A stretch of 64,000 nucleotides of DNA from Streptomyces spinosus (GCF_020400655.1 NZ_JAINRC010000012.1:186001-250000), one strand, 5' to 3'. Positions 8,415-18,148 are shown, counted from the first letter of the stretch. Notes: a model not told the origin generated them from the letters alone. Numbers and translations are program-made.

Positions 8415-9015
8415 CACCCTCCCCGGCCCGCGCACCGAGGACCACCTGCCGCACACCGCGCAGGCCGCGGTGAAGATCGTGATCGTCGGAGGCTTCGGCG
8501 TCGGCAAGACCACCATGGTCGGTTCGGTCAGCGAGATCAGACCGCTGACCACCGAGGAGACCATGACCCAGGCCGGCATCGGCGTCGACGACGACTACGG
8601 CTCCGAGTCCAAGACGGCCACCACCGTGGCCATGGACTTCGGCCGGATCAGCATCACCGAGAAACTGGTCCTCTACCTCTTCGGCACCCCCGGCCAGGAG
8701 CGCTTCTGGTTCCTGTGGAACGGCCTGTTCGAAGGCGCGCTGGGCGCGGTCGTCCTGGTCGACACCCGGCGCCTGGAGGTCAGCTTCGACGTGATGGGCC
8801 GGCTGGAGGAGGGCGGTGTGCCCTTCGTCGTCGCCGTCAACTCCTTCCCCGACGCGCCCCGTTACCCGGTCGAGGAACTGCGCACCGCCCTCGACCTGAG
8901 CCCGGACATCCCGATCATCGACTGCGATGTGCGCCGCCGGGCCTCCAGCAAGGACGTGCTGATGACCCTGATGGGCTTCCTGCACTCCCTCGCCATGTCC
9001 GGCGCCCTCACCTGA
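8395..9015 (+). CDS. cvnD9: Conservon Ras-like GTPase CvnD9
   Basis: This 206-residue small GTP-binding protein has the P-loop 'GGFGVGKTT' (about residue 31), a switch II 'FGTPGQERFWF' (about residue 97) where the usual DxxGQ reads TPGQ, and the base-specificity region 'VAVNSFPD' replacing NKxD. These changes are typical of the conservon/MglA-like GTPases. It probably cycles between GTP and GDP under control of CvnA-B-C and passes a signal to the P450 or other targets. Its start lies 20 bases inside cvnC. A 45-base gap separates it from cvnE. In S. coelicolor CvnD9 has measured GTPase activity, as I recall. Confidence 0.93.
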   Translation: MDFNGSDTLPGPRTEDHLPHTAQAAVKIVIVGGFGVGKTTMVGSVSEIRPLTTEETMTQAGIGVDDDYGSESKTATTVAMDFGRISITEKLVLYLFGTPGQERFWFLWNGLFEGALGAVVLVDTRRLEVSFDVMGRLEEGGVPFVVAVNSFPDAPRYPVEELRTALDLSPDIPIIDCDVRRRASSKDVLMTLMGFLHSLAMSGALT

Positions 9016-9060
9016 CCGGCATCCCACCGACCCCGACCCTTCCGCCCCGGAGCGACCACT

Positions 9061-10554
9061 GTGACGCCTGAATCCCCCTCACCGACCGGGACACCCGACA
9101 CCCTCTCCGGTCCGCCACCGGGCTGCCCCGCGCACGGCCTCGGCCCCGGGGGGCCGCGCCGGCTCTACGGCCCCGACGCGGAGGACCTCGGCGACCTCTA
9201 CGAGCGCCTGCGGGACGAGCACGGCCCCGTGGCGCCCGTGCTCCTCCACGACGACGTGCCGATGTGGGTGGTCCTCGGCCACGCCGAGAACCTGCAACTC
9301 GTGCGGAACCCCTCGCAGTTCACCCGTGACAGCCGGATCTGGACCCCGCTGCGCGAGGGCATGGTCAAACCCGACCACCCGCTCATGCCGCACATCGCCT
9401 GGCAGCCCATCTGCTCCCACGCCGAGGGCGAGGAGCACAAGCGGCTGCGCGGCGCGGTCACCGCGGCCATGGAGACCATCGACCACCGCGGGGTGCGCCG
9501 GCACATCGGCCGCTACACCCAGATCCTGGTCAACAGCTTCTGCGAGCGGGGCCGGGCCGAGCTGGTGTCCCAGTTCGCCGAGCACCTGCCGATGGCCGTG
9601 ATGTGCGAGATCCTCGGCATGCCCGAGGAGTACAACGACCGGATGGTGCAGGCCGCGCGTGACGCCCTCAAGGGCACCGAGACCGCCATCCAGAGCCACG
9701 CCTACGTCATGGACGCGCTCGGCCGGCTCACCACCCGCCGGCGCGTCCGGCCCGAGGACGACTTCACCAGCCACCTCCTCACCCACCCGGCCGGGCTCAG
9801 CGACGACGAGGTACGCGAACACCTGCGGGTCGTCCTCTTCGCCGCCTACGAGGCCACCGCGAACCTCCTCGCCAACGCGCTGCGCATGGTCCTCACCGAG
9901 CCCGGCTTCCGGGCCCAGCTCAACGGCGGCCAGATGACCGTGCCGGAGGCGATCGAGCAGTCCCTGTGGGACGAGCCGCCGTTCAGCACGGTCTTCGGCT
10001 ACTACGCCAAGCAGGACACCGAGCTGGGCGGGCGGCGGATCCGCAAGGGCGACGGGCTGCTCTTCGCACCGGCACCGGGCAACATCGACCCGCGGGTGCG
10101 GCCCGACCTCTCCGCGAGCATGCAGGGCAACCGCGCCCACCTCGCCTTCGGCGGCGGCCCGCACGAGTGCCCCGGCCAGGACATCGGCCGCGCCATCGCC
10201 GACGTGGGCGTCGACGCACTGCTCACCCGGCTGTCCGACATCCAGCTCGACTGCGCCGAGGAGGACCTGCGCTGGCGGTCGTCCATCGCCTCCCGGCACC
10301 TGGTGGCCCTGCCGGTGCGCTTCGAACCGAAGCCGCAGCAGGACGTCGACACGCCGCCGCGGGCCGTGGCCATCCCGTCGCCGCGCTCCGACTGGCAGGT
10401 CGGCACCCTCGGCGGCGATCCGGCCCCGGCCGCCGAGCCGGCCCCGGCACCCGTGCGCGCGACCGTCCCGCCGCCCCCCACCCCTCCGGCCCCGCAGCCG
10501 CCCCGCCCCCGGGGCCTGTGGGGCCGACTGCTGCACTGGTGGCGCGGAGAGTGA
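9061..10554 (+). CDS. cvnE9: Cytochrome P450 CvnE9, CYP157-like
   Basis: This 497-residue P450 has the haem-binding motif 'FGGGPHECPG' with Cys370 as axial ligand. The K-helix ExxR motif is absent: residues 299-303 are EQSLW, so the normally invariant Arg is Trp. That matches the CYP157 family, described in streptomycetes as lacking EXXR. The I-helix reads 'AAYEAT', with Ala in place of the usual catalytic Thr (the Thr is one residue later). The last about 70 residues are a proline-rich tail ending in a tryptophan/arginine cluster, possibly membrane-associating. It is the last gene of the conservon and is followed by a terminator. The substrate is unknown. The altered motifs suggest unusual chemistry or a non-catalytic effector role. 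Confidence 0.92.
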   Translation: MTPESPSPTGTPDTLSGPPPGCPAHGLGPGGPRRLYGPDAEDLGDLYERLRDEHGPVAPVLLHDDVPMWVVLGHAENLQLVRNPSQFTRDSRIWTPLREGMVKPDHPLMPHIAWQPICSHAEGEEHKRLRGAVTAAMETIDHRGVRRHIGRYTQILVNSFCERGRAELVSQFAEHLPMAVMCEILGMPEEYNDRMVQAARDALKGTETAIQSHAYVMDALGRLTTRRRVRPEDDFTSHLLTHPAGLSDDEVREHLRVVLFAAYEATANLLANALRMVLTEPGFRAQLNGGQMTVPEAIEQSLWDEPPFSTVFGYYAKQDTELGGRRIRKGDGLLFAPAPGNIDPRVRPDLSASMQGNRAHLAFGGGPHECPGQDIGRAIADVGVDALLTRLSDIQLDCAEEDLRWRSSIASRHLVALPVRFEPKPQQDVDTPPRAVAIPSPRSDWQVGTLGGDPAPAAEPAPAPVRATVPPPPTPPAPQPPRPRGLWGRLLHWWRGE

Positions 10555-10571
10555 CACGGCGCCGCTGCCGG

Positions 10572-10597
10572 CGGCACCCGCTCCGGGGCGGGTGCCG
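10572..10597. terminator. Bidirectional terminator between conservon and pseudouridine synthase gene
   Basis: GGCACCCGC (10573-10581) pairs perfectly with GCGGGTGCC (10588-10596), with one more C-G pair outside and a 6-base loop. It sits between two converging genes, so it can serve both. Confidence 0.7.
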
Positions 10598-10628
10598 GCC
10601 CGGCGCGGCGTGATCCGAACGAACGGCT

Positions 10629-11579
10629 CTAGCTTCCGGCCGTCCACGCCTCGGGCGACGTCCACGCGCGGAGGGTGCGGGCGCTGGTGAACGTGTGATC
10701 CGTACCGGTGACCGGGTCGGTGAACTCCAGCACGCGCGCGAGCAGTTGCAGGGGGCGGCGGAAGTCGCCGGCCGGTACCGGGGCCGTCACCTCGGGGTAC
10801 AGCGGGTCGCCCAGGATCGGTACGCCCAGCGCGGTCAGGTGCACCCGGAGCTGGTGGGTCTGCCCGGTGGTCGGCAGGAGCCGGTAGCGGCCGAGCCCGG
10901 CCCGGTGCCCGAGCAGCTCCACCCGGGTCCGCGCGTTCGGCTCGCCCGGCACCTCCCGCGCGGCCGGCACGCCGCGCTCCTTCACGATCCTGCTGCGCAC
11001 GGTCCGGGGCAGGACGAGCGCGGGATCGTACGGCGCCACGGCCTCGTACTCCTTGCGCACCCGCCGGTCCCGGAAGAGCGACTGGTACGCGCCCCGCTCG
11101 TTCGGCCGCACGGTGAACAGCACCAGCCCGGCGGTGAGCCGGTCCAGCCGGTGCGCCGCCGTCAGCGTCGGGATGCCGAGCTCACTCCGGAGCCTGGCGA
11201 GCGCGGTCTGGGCGACGTGCGCACCGCGCGGGGTGGTGGCCAGGAAGTGCGGCTTGTCGGCCACCACGATGTGCTCGTCGCGGTACACCACCTCCACCGG
11301 GAACGGCACCGGCACCTCGGCGGGCAGCTCGCGGTGGAACCAGACGAACATCCCCGGACGGTACGGGGCGTCCGGCGCCACGGCCCGCCCGTCGGCCCCG
11401 ACCACCAGCCCGGCGGCGAACATCGACTCGACCACCCCGGCCGGGGCGCCCGTCAGCCGCTCCACCAGATGCTCCCGCACGGTGGCCCACGCCCCGTCCA
11501 CGGGCAGCCGGACGCGGACGGGGTCCACGCCCTCGCGCTGGGGGAGCGGGGCGGGCGGCGGCGGGGTACGGCGTCTCAT
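10629..11579 (-). CDS. RluA-family pseudouridine synthase
   Basis: This 316-residue enzyme isomerises uridine to pseudouridine in RNA, probably rRNA. The catalytic motif is 'AAHRLDRLTAGLVLF' (Asp in HRLD), and a later 'TGQTHQLRVHLTALGVPILGD' is the second family signature. The N-terminal part ('VRVRLPVDGAWATVREHLVERL') has an S4-like feel but is divergent. The start is the ATG at 11579; longer frames run into unconserved arginine-rich sequence. The gene converges with the conservon and is divergent from the acetyltransferase at 11.7 kb. The target site cannot be predicted, since RluA, RluC and RluD types share these motifs. Confidence 0.88.
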   Translation of the reverse strand: MRRRTPPPPAPLPQREGVDPVRVRLPVDGAWATVREHLVERLTGAPAGVVESMFAAGLVVGADGRAVAPDAPYRPGMFVWFHRELPAEVPVPFPVEVVYRDEHIVVADKPHFLATTPRGAHVAQTALARLRSELGIPTLTAAHRLDRLTAGLVLFTVRPNERGAYQSLFRDRRVRKEYEAVAPYDPALVLPRTVRSRIVKERGVPAAREVPGEPNARTRVELLGHRAGLGRYRLLPTTGQTHQLRVHLTALGVPILGDPLYPEVTAPVPAGDFRRPLQLLARVLEFTDPVTGTDHTFTSARTLRAWTSPEAWTAGS

Positions 11580-11666
11580 CGGGGTCAAGGGTACGGGGGC
11601 ACGCTCACCCCGCCGGACGTCGCGAAGAGCCGGTCCGCCGGCCCCGTGGTCGGCAGGATGGGGATC

Positions 11667-12248
11667 ATGCCGTTCCTCACCAGCCCCGTCCTGACCCCCG
11701 GCGTCCTCGCCCGTATCCCGCAGCCCGCCCTCCCCGCCGCCGGCGGCACGCTGCTGCGCCCGTGGCGGGCCGGGGACGCGCCCGCCGTGCACGCGGCCTT
11801 CGAGGACCCGGTGCTGCGCCACTGGCACGGCCGGTCCTGCGACTCCGCGGACGAGGCCGCCGGCTGGATCACTCAGTGGCGCGGGGGGTGGGCGGACGAG
11901 CGGGAGGCGCAGTGGGCCGTCGTGGACGAGGCCACGGACGAGCTGCTGGGCCGGGTGGCGCTGCGCCGGATCGTGCTGAGCGACGGCGTCGCCGAGATCG
12001 CGTACTGGACGGTGGCGGGGGCGCGGGGCCGGGGCGTCGCCCTGCGTGCCGCGACGGCCCTGACCGGCTGGGCCTTCGAGGAGATCGGCTTCCACCGTCT
12101 GGAGCTCCTGCACGCGATCGGCAACCCCGCTTCCTGCCGGGTCGCCGGCAAGGCCGGTTTCGCCCTGGAGGGCACCAAGCGCAGCGCCTACCTCCACCAG
12201 GACGGCTGGCACGACATGCACCTGCACGCGCGGGTACGGGGCGACTGA
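11667..12248 (+). CDS. GNAT-family N-acetyltransferase
   Basis: This 193-residue protein belongs to the RimJ/RimL-type GNAT branch. The fold runs from 'LRPWRAGDAPAVHAAFEDP' to 'LLHAIGNPASCRVAGKAGFALEGTKRSAYL', with the acetyl-CoA loop region 'GARGRGVALRAATALTGWAFEEIG' and the typical C-terminal 'N.AS..VA.K.GF..EG' signature. It probably acetylates an amino group of a protein terminus or small molecule; the substrate is unknown. ATG 11667 is preceded by AGGATGGGG; an in-frame ATG at 11658 is the alternative. It is divergent from the pseudouridine synthase gene, and a short tandem repeat array follows its stop codon. Confidence 0.85.
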   Translation: MPFLTSPVLTPGVLARIPQPALPAAGGTLLRPWRAGDAPAVHAAFEDPVLRHWHGRSCDSADEAAGWITQWRGGWADEREAQWAVVDEATDELLGRVALRRIVLSDGVAEIAYWTVAGARGRGVALRAATALTGWAFEEIGFHRLELLHAIGNPASCRVAGKAGFALEGTKRSAYLHQDGWHDMHLHARVRGD

Positions 12249-12264
12249 CCTGGCGGGACTTCAC

Positions 12265-12306
12265 GGGAGCGGGGAGCGGGGAGCGGGGAGCGGGGAGCGG
12301 GGAGCG
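12265..12306. repeat. Six perfect copies of a 7-bp tandem repeat
   Basis: GGGAGCG is repeated six times without error (12265-12306) and is followed by a degenerate copy. It lies 17 bases after the acetyltransferase stop codon and about 60 bases from the end of the converging siderophore-interaction gene. It is probably a slippage-prone, strain-variable array. Confidence 0.9.
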
Positions 12307-12367
12307 GGGGACGGGCAGACGGAAGCGGCGGCACCCGTCCCCGGATGCCGCCGCCCTCTCCGATCGC

Positions 12368-13216
12368 TCAGGCAGCCGCCGCCGGGCCGCCCTCCTGCTC
12401 CGCCTCGATCCGGGCGTTCCACTCCCGCTTGCAGGCCTGCCAGCCGTCCTCGTTGTGGCCGAGCCGCCAGTAACCGGAGATGGACAGGTCCTCGCGCGGG
12501 ATCTGGCGCTCGACCCGCAGCAGCCGGCGCAGCTCCTTCACGAAGCCCGCCTCGCCGTGCACGAAGGCGTGCGGCCGGCCCTGCGGGAACTCCAGCCCGC
12601 GCACGGCCTCCAGAAGGGCCTCGCCGACCGGCCGGTCCCCGCGGTGCAGCCAGACGACCGGCACCTCGGAGTCGATCTTCTGCTCCTCCTCGGGCCCGGA
12701 GACCTCGACGAACGCGTGCGCACGGGCACCGGCGGGCAGCGTCTCCAGGGCGCGGGCGATGGCGGGCAGCGCGCTCTCGTCCCCGGCGAGCAGGTGCCAG
12801 TCGGCCTCGGGGTCGGGCGCGTAGGCGCCGCCGGGGCCCATGAAGCGCACGGTCTCGCCGGGGCGTGCGCGCAGCGCCCAGGGGCCGGCCAGGCCCTCGT
12901 CGCCGTGGATCACGAAGTCCAGGGTCAGCTCGCACTGTTCGGGGTCCCAGGCGCGCACGGTGTAGGTCCGGGTCACCGGCCACTGCTCGCGCGGGAACTC
13001 GGCGCGGATCCGCTCCAGGTCGAAGGGCTCCGGGTAGACGACCCCGGCGGCGCCGAACAGCAGCTTCACATAGTGGTCGGTACAGGTGTCCGCGGCGAAT
13101 CCGGCCAGGCCCTCGCCACCGAGCACCACGCGCTGCATGTGCGGGGTCAGCCGCTCGGTGCGCACCACCTGGGCGGTGCGGGGCTTGCGCGGCTTTCGTC
13201 CCGGACGCTCTGCCAT
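12368..13216 (-). CDS. Siderophore-interacting protein, ferric-siderophore reductase (SIP family)
   Basis: This 282-residue FAD/NAD(P)H oxidoreductase of the ViuB/SIP family releases iron by reducing cytoplasmic ferric siderophores. The FAD-binding motif 'TRTYTVRAWD' (about residue 82) and the C-terminal 'ISGYWRLGHNEDGW' that contacts NAD(P)H are present, with 'LLAGDESALPAIARALETLP' as the nucleotide-binding start of the second domain. ATG 13216 is preceded by a GGAGG site. An iron box overlaps the promoter, so expression should rise under iron starvation through a DmdR/IdeR-type repressor. No siderophore synthesis genes lie nearby, so it probably serves several uptake systems. Confidence 0.92.
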   Translation of the reverse strand: MAERPGRKPRKPRTAQVVRTERLTPHMQRVVLGGEGLAGFAADTCTDHYVKLLFGAAGVVYPEPFDLERIRAEFPREQWPVTRTYTVRAWDPEQCELTLDFVIHGDEGLAGPWALRARPGETVRFMGPGGAYAPDPEADWHLLAGDESALPAIARALETLPAGARAHAFVEVSGPEEEQKIDSEVPVVWLHRGDRPVGEALLEAVRGLEFPQGRPHAFVHGEAGFVKELRRLLRVERQIPREDLSISGYWRLGHNEDGWQACKREWNARIEAEQEGGPAAAA

Positions 13217-13232
13217 CACGGCCTCCTGCAAG

Positions 13233-13251
13233 GTTGGTTAGGTTTACCTAA
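13233..13251 (-). promoter_or_regulatory. Iron box (DmdR1/IdeR operator)
   Basis: GTTGGTTAGGTTTACCTAA matches the 19-bp actinobacterial iron box TTAGGTTAGGCTCACCTAA at 15 of 19 positions by my count. It lies 17 bases upstream of the SIP start codon, where a bound repressor would block transcription. Confidence 0.8.
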
Positions 13252-13325
13252 GCTAGCACCTCGCGTCGCTGCGACACCTCTGATCGAGTGTTCGATGGGG
13301 TCCTTTTGCCGGAAGATGGCCGGGC

Positions 13326-14255
13326 TCACTCCGCGAGCGTGTGCAGCAGCCGCTGCAAGGAACCGCCGAGGCCCCACCGGTGCGTCAGCGCCTCCAGTGC
13401 CGCCGGGTCGTGCGGGGTGCGCGGCAGGGCCGTCCCGACGTCCGGCAGCGGCACGTCGTCGGCGACCCGCACCACCTTCGGCGCGACCGCGAGATACGGC
13501 CGGGCCTCGGTGAGCCGCTTGCGCTGCGACGGCGTGAGCTTCGCCCGCGGGTCGTCGACCGCCGCCATGATCCCGGCCAGGTCGCCGAACTCGGCGAGCA
13601 GTTTCGCGGCCGTCTTCTCGCCGATGCCGGCCACGCCCGGCAGTCCGTCGCTCGGATCGCCGCGCAGCAGCGCCAGATCCGCGTACCCCCGCCCGTCGAC
13701 GCCATACTTCTCGCGCAGTGCCGCCTCGTCGGTCAGCTGGAGCGTGCCGACGCCCTTCACCGGGTACAGCACCCGGACCCGGCGCTCGTCGTCCACGAGC
13801 TGGTACAGGTCGCGGTCGCCGGTGACGATGTCCACCGGGCCGCCGGCCCGGGCGGTGAACGTGCCGATCACGTCGTCGGCCTCGTACCCCGCGACCCCGA
13901 CACGGGCGATACCGATCGCGTCCAGCACGTCCTCGATCACCGGCACCTGCGGGGCGAGGGTGTCCGGCACCTCCTCCTCGTCCGGCGTGCCCTCGTGCTC
14001 CTCGGCGACCCGGTGCGCCTTGTAGCCGGGGATGAGGTCCACCCGCCACTGCGGGCGCCAGTCGGCGTCCATGCAGGCCACCAGGTGCTCCGGGCGGTGG
14101 TCCTTGACCAGCCGGTCGATGAAGTCCAGCAGCCCGCGCACCGCGTTGACGGGCGTGCCGTCCGGTGCCCTGACGGAGTCCGGGACGCCGAAGTAGGCGC
14201 GGAAGTACAGCGAGGCGGTGTCGAGAAGCATGAGTCGTCCGGTCACGCCCCGCAT
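13326..14255 (-). CDS. 5'-3' exonuclease (FEN/PIN-like), stand-alone
   Basis: This 309-residue protein resembles the 5'-nuclease domain of DNA polymerase I without the polymerase. Acidic metal-binding residues appear in 'LMLLDTASLYFRAYFG', 'VACMDADWRPQWR', 'AGYEADDVIGTFT', 'IVTGDRDLYQLV' and 'LLRGDPSDGLPGVAGIGEKTA', the last including the H3TH motif. It probably removes 5' flaps or RNA primers during replication and repair. The ATG at 14255 ('MRGVTGRLML') is my choice; ATG 14258, GTG 14246 and ATG 14231 are also possible because no strong ribosome site is visible. It is transcribed in the same direction as the SIP gene but has its own intergenic spacer. Confidence 0.9.
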   Translation of the reverse strand: MRGVTGRLMLLDTASLYFRAYFGVPDSVRAPDGTPVNAVRGLLDFIDRLVKDHRPEHLVACMDADWRPQWRVDLIPGYKAHRVAEEHEGTPDEEEVPDTLAPQVPVIEDVLDAIGIARVGVAGYEADDVIGTFTARAGGPVDIVTGDRDLYQLVDDERRVRVLYPVKGVGTLQLTDEAALREKYGVDGRGYADLALLRGDPSDGLPGVAGIGEKTAAKLLAEFGDLAGIMAAVDDPRAKLTPSQRKRLTEARPYLAVAPKVVRVADDVPLPDVGTALPRTPHDPAALEALTHRWGLGGSLQRLLHTLAE

Positions 14256-14644
14256 CATGCCGCACGGCACCGACAGCGGCCCCGCTCCCGGAACGCGTGC
14301 GTCACGGCCGGGCACCGTGCGCTTCGACGGCCGCGGCCCGGCGCGGCCCACAGTCGGCTTCAGGCCAATCACCCGGTGTGAGGAACCCTGGCCCGTGCCC
14401 GGAGTCCCGGCCCAGTTGGACGGCATGTTCATCCGCCGGGGCGAGCGGGTCCGGGAGTGCTCCCCGGCCCTCCGGCGCTGGCGCGAACCGTGAGGTTCGG
14501 GAGACCTGGAAGTGTCAGGGATGTGACAGCCACGTGAAACGGTTTGCCGAACATGCGTAGGGTGCAGAGAAGTCATCGGAAGAGGTGTGCCCCACAACGG
14601 GCACCCGGCAGGCGACACGACGAGCGAGGGAGGGAGCCGGAGCG
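14256..14644. other. Intergenic region upstream of XRE-cupin gene
   Basis: About 390 bases between two divergent genes. The only structure I can support is at the right end: a TGTCA-N6-TGACA inverted repeat and a promoter for the XRE-cupin gene. Short frames here are arginine/proline-rich and unconvincing. Confidence 0.5.
14513..14563 (+). promoter_or_regulatory. Promoter and possible operator of XRE-cupin regulator
   Basis: GTGAAA (14534-14539) and TAGGGT (14558-14563) form a -35/-10 pair spaced 18 bases, with the -10 fitting TAGRRT. Just upstream TGTCA (14513-14517) and TGACA (14524-14528) form an inverted repeat with 6 bases between. Autoregulation by the XRE protein is a natural guess. 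Confidence 0.5.
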
Positions 14645-15217
14645 ATGGGCGACCACAAAGAGCAGCAGCCCGTGCGGGTGGGCGCGGCCGTCCGGCGGCG
14701 CCGTCGTGCGCTGGAACTGACCCTCGCCGTCGTGGCCGAGCGCAGCGGCCTGTCGGTGCCCTTCCTCAGCCAGGTCGAGAACGACCGGGCCCGCCCGAGC
14801 CGCACCTCCCTGGAGAAGCTGGCCGACGCCCTGCGCACCACGGCCGTCGAACTCCTCGCCGCCGCCGACCCGGCCGCCAGCGTGGACGTCGTCCGCGCCG
14901 AGGCCGTCGCCGAGGGCGACTTCGACCCCCGTACCCGCTCCCTCGTGCGCGGCCACCACCAGCTGCACGCCTCGGAGTTCACCGGCGACCACGACGCCGG
15001 CCGCGAGTTCCAGCACCGCAACGACGAGCTGATGTACGTCGCCGACGGGGCGGTGGAGATCGAGGCCGAGGGGCGCGCGTACCGGCTCGGACGCGGCGAC
15101 ACGCTGTATCTGACGGGCGGGGTGCGGCACCGGTGGCGGGCGACCGTGCCGGACACGAGGGTGATCGTGGTGGCGGTGGCGGAGCACATCGAGGCGGTGC
15201 AGGATCGGGCACGCTGA
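14645..15217 (+). CDS. XRE-family regulator with C-terminal cupin domain
   Basis: This 190-residue transcription factor has an N-terminal helix-turn-helix (residues about 12-65, 'LELTLAVVAERSGLSVPFLSQVE'-type recognition helix ending in 'NDRARPSRTSLEKLADAL') and a C-terminal cupin barrel ('FQHRNDELMYVADGAVEIEAEG', then 'GDTLYLTGGVRHRWRA'). In this family the cupin usually senses a small molecule, and target genes are often for amino acid or polyamine metabolism. The ATG at 14645 follows a GGAG-containing site. The downstream binding-protein gene starts 19 bases after the stop, so the two may be co-transcribed. The ligand is unknown. Confidence 0.85.
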   Translation: MGDHKEQQPVRVGAAVRRRRRALELTLAVVAERSGLSVPFLSQVENDRARPSRTSLEKLADALRTTAVELLAAADPAASVDVVRAEAVAEGDFDPRTRSLVRGHHQLHASEFTGDHDAGREFQHRNDELMYVADGAVEIEAEGRAYRLGRGDTLYLTGGVRHRWRATVPDTRVIVVAVAEHIEAVQDRAR

Positions 15218-15933
15218 GCGCCCGCCGGACGAGGCGGTGCCGGACCACGGGCGTGCGCGGGTGCGCCGCGGCCGGTCGCGCGGCTCATCGCACCCTGTGC
15301 CGGCGCGTGTCGTCTCCCTCGTCCCCTCACTGACCGAGGCGGTGGCGAGGACGATCCCCGGAGCCCTCGTCGGCGCGACCGGCTGGTGCAGTCGTCCGGC
15401 AGGGCTGGACGTCGTCCGGATCGGCGGTACGAAGAACCCGGACGTGGAGAGGATCACCGGGCTCCGCCCGGACCTGGTGCTCGCCAACGAGGAGGAGAAC
15501 CGCGCGCCCGACCTCGAAGCCCTGCGCGCGGCCGGTCTCGACGTGCTGGTCACCGAGGTGCGCAGCGTGCCGCAGGCCGTCGCCGAGCTGGACCGGGTGC
15601 TCACCGCGTGCGGCGCGGCGGGCCGGCCGGGCTGGCTGGACGAGGCGGAGCGGACCTGGGCGGCCCTGCCGGACCCGGCACGGCGCAGGACGGCGGTCGT
15701 ACCGGTCTGGCGGCGCCCCTGGATGGTCCTCGGGCGGGACACCTTCGCCGGTGACGTCCTCGCCCGCCTCGGCGTGGACCACCTGTACGCCCACCACCCG
15801 GAGCGCTATCCCCGCATCCCCCTCGACGAGCTGCGCGCCCGGCGGCCCGACCTGGTGGTCCTGCCCGACGAGCCCTACCGCTTCACCGCCGACGACGGCC
15901 CGGAGGCCTTCCCGGGGCTGCCCTGCGCCCTGG

Positions 15934-17091
<1,158 letters not shown>

Positions 17092-17147
17092 GCGTCCAAG
17101 ATCCTGCCGGCGGGCCCGCGGGACCAGCGGTCACGGGTCTATGAGGG

Positions 17148-17164
17148 CATAAGCTGGTCTTATG
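17148..17164. promoter_or_regulatory. Candidate LysR operator between TDT transporter and LysR genes
   Basis: CATAAG-CTGGT-CTTATG is a perfect 6-bp inverted repeat, and its right arm contains the ATG start codon of the LysR gene. A TAAGCT hexamer (17150-17155), 6 bases before that ATG, could be the -10 of a leaderless transcript. If so, LysR bound here would repress itself and control the divergent transporter. Confidence 0.6.
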
Positions 17165-18079
17165 AGCGAGGCGAAGGGGCGACACACACAGTCGCTGGCG
17201 CATCGGGTGCCGGACCTCGCCGCGCTGGAACTGCTGCTCGCGGTGGCGCGGCTGGGCAGTCTCGGCGCGGCGGCGCGCGAGGTCGGCATCACCCAGCCGG
17301 CCGCCAGCAGCCGCATCCGCTCCATGGAACGGCAGCTGGGCGTGGCGCTGGTCGACCGCTCGCCGCGCGGCTCCCGGCTCACCGACGCCGGCGCCCTGGT
17401 CACGGACTGGGCCCGGCGGGTCGTGGAGGCGGCGGCGGCCTTCGACGCGGGCGCGCGGGCGCTGCAGGACCGGCGGGACTCACGGCTGCGGGTCGCGGCG
17501 AGCATGACCATCGCCGAGTACCTGCTGCCCGGCTGGCTCCTCGCGCTGCACGCCGGACGGCCCGACACGGCGGTCTCGCTGCTCGCCGGGAACTCGGCGA
17601 AGGTCGCGGAACTCCTGCTGGCCGGCGAGGCGGACCTGGGCTTCGTGGAGGGGCTGACCGTGCCCACGGGACTGGACTCCACGGTCATCGCCCGCGACCG
17701 GCTGATCGTCGTCACCGCGCCCGCCCACCCGTGGGCCCGCCGCCGGCGGCCCCTGACGGCGGCGGAACTGGCCGCGACCCCGCTCATCCTCAGGGAGCGG
17801 GGCTCCGGAACCCGTCAGGTCCTGGACGCGGCTCTCGGCGGCCTGGCCCGCCCGTTGATCGAGCTGTCCTCCACGACGGCGGTGAAGGCGTCCGCGGTCA
17901 GCGGGGCGGGCCCGTCCGTCCTCAGCGAACTCGCGGTGGGGGAGGAGCTCGGGATGCGGCGCCTGGTCAGCATCCCGGTCGAGGGCGTCTCCCTGCGCCG
18001 CGACCTGAGAGCGGTATGGCCGACGGGCCATCGCCCCACGGGCCCGGCCCGGGAACTGCTGTCCCTGACCCGGGGCTGA
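17162..18079 (+). CDS. LysR-family transcriptional regulator
   Basis: This 305-residue regulator has an N-terminal winged helix-turn-helix (residues about 19-80: 'LELLLAVARLGSLGAAAREVGITQPAASSRI' in pattern, shown only to mark the site). An effector-binding domain follows ('LRVAASMTIAEYLLPGWLLAL', 'AELLLAGEADLGFVEG', 'LRERGSGTRQVLDAAL'). The 'ERGSGTR' motif and the CysB-like domain suggest an anionic or sulphur-type ligand, which fits control of the divergent TDT transporter. No ribosome site precedes ATG 17162, and an upstream ATG in frame is followed at once by a stop, so the message is probably leaderless. Confidence 0.9.
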   Translation: MSEAKGRHTQSLAHRVPDLAALELLLAVARLGSLGAAAREVGITQPAASSRIRSMERQLGVALVDRSPRGSRLTDAGALVTDWARRVVEAAAAFDAGARALQDRRDSRLRVAASMTIAEYLLPGWLLALHAGRPDTAVSLLAGNSAKVAELLLAGEADLGFVEGLTVPTGLDSTVIARDRLIVVTAPAHPWARRRRPLTAAELAATPLILRERGSGTRQVLDAALGGLARPLIELSSTTAVKASAVSGAGPSVLSELAVGEELGMRRLVSIPVEGVSLRRDLRAVWPTGHRPTGPARELLSLTRG

Positions 18080-18148
18080 CACGGCCCACGAGTGCGCGGT
18101 CCACGCCCGCCGACCCGGGGGAACACACGGCCGAAGGCCGAACGGCGC

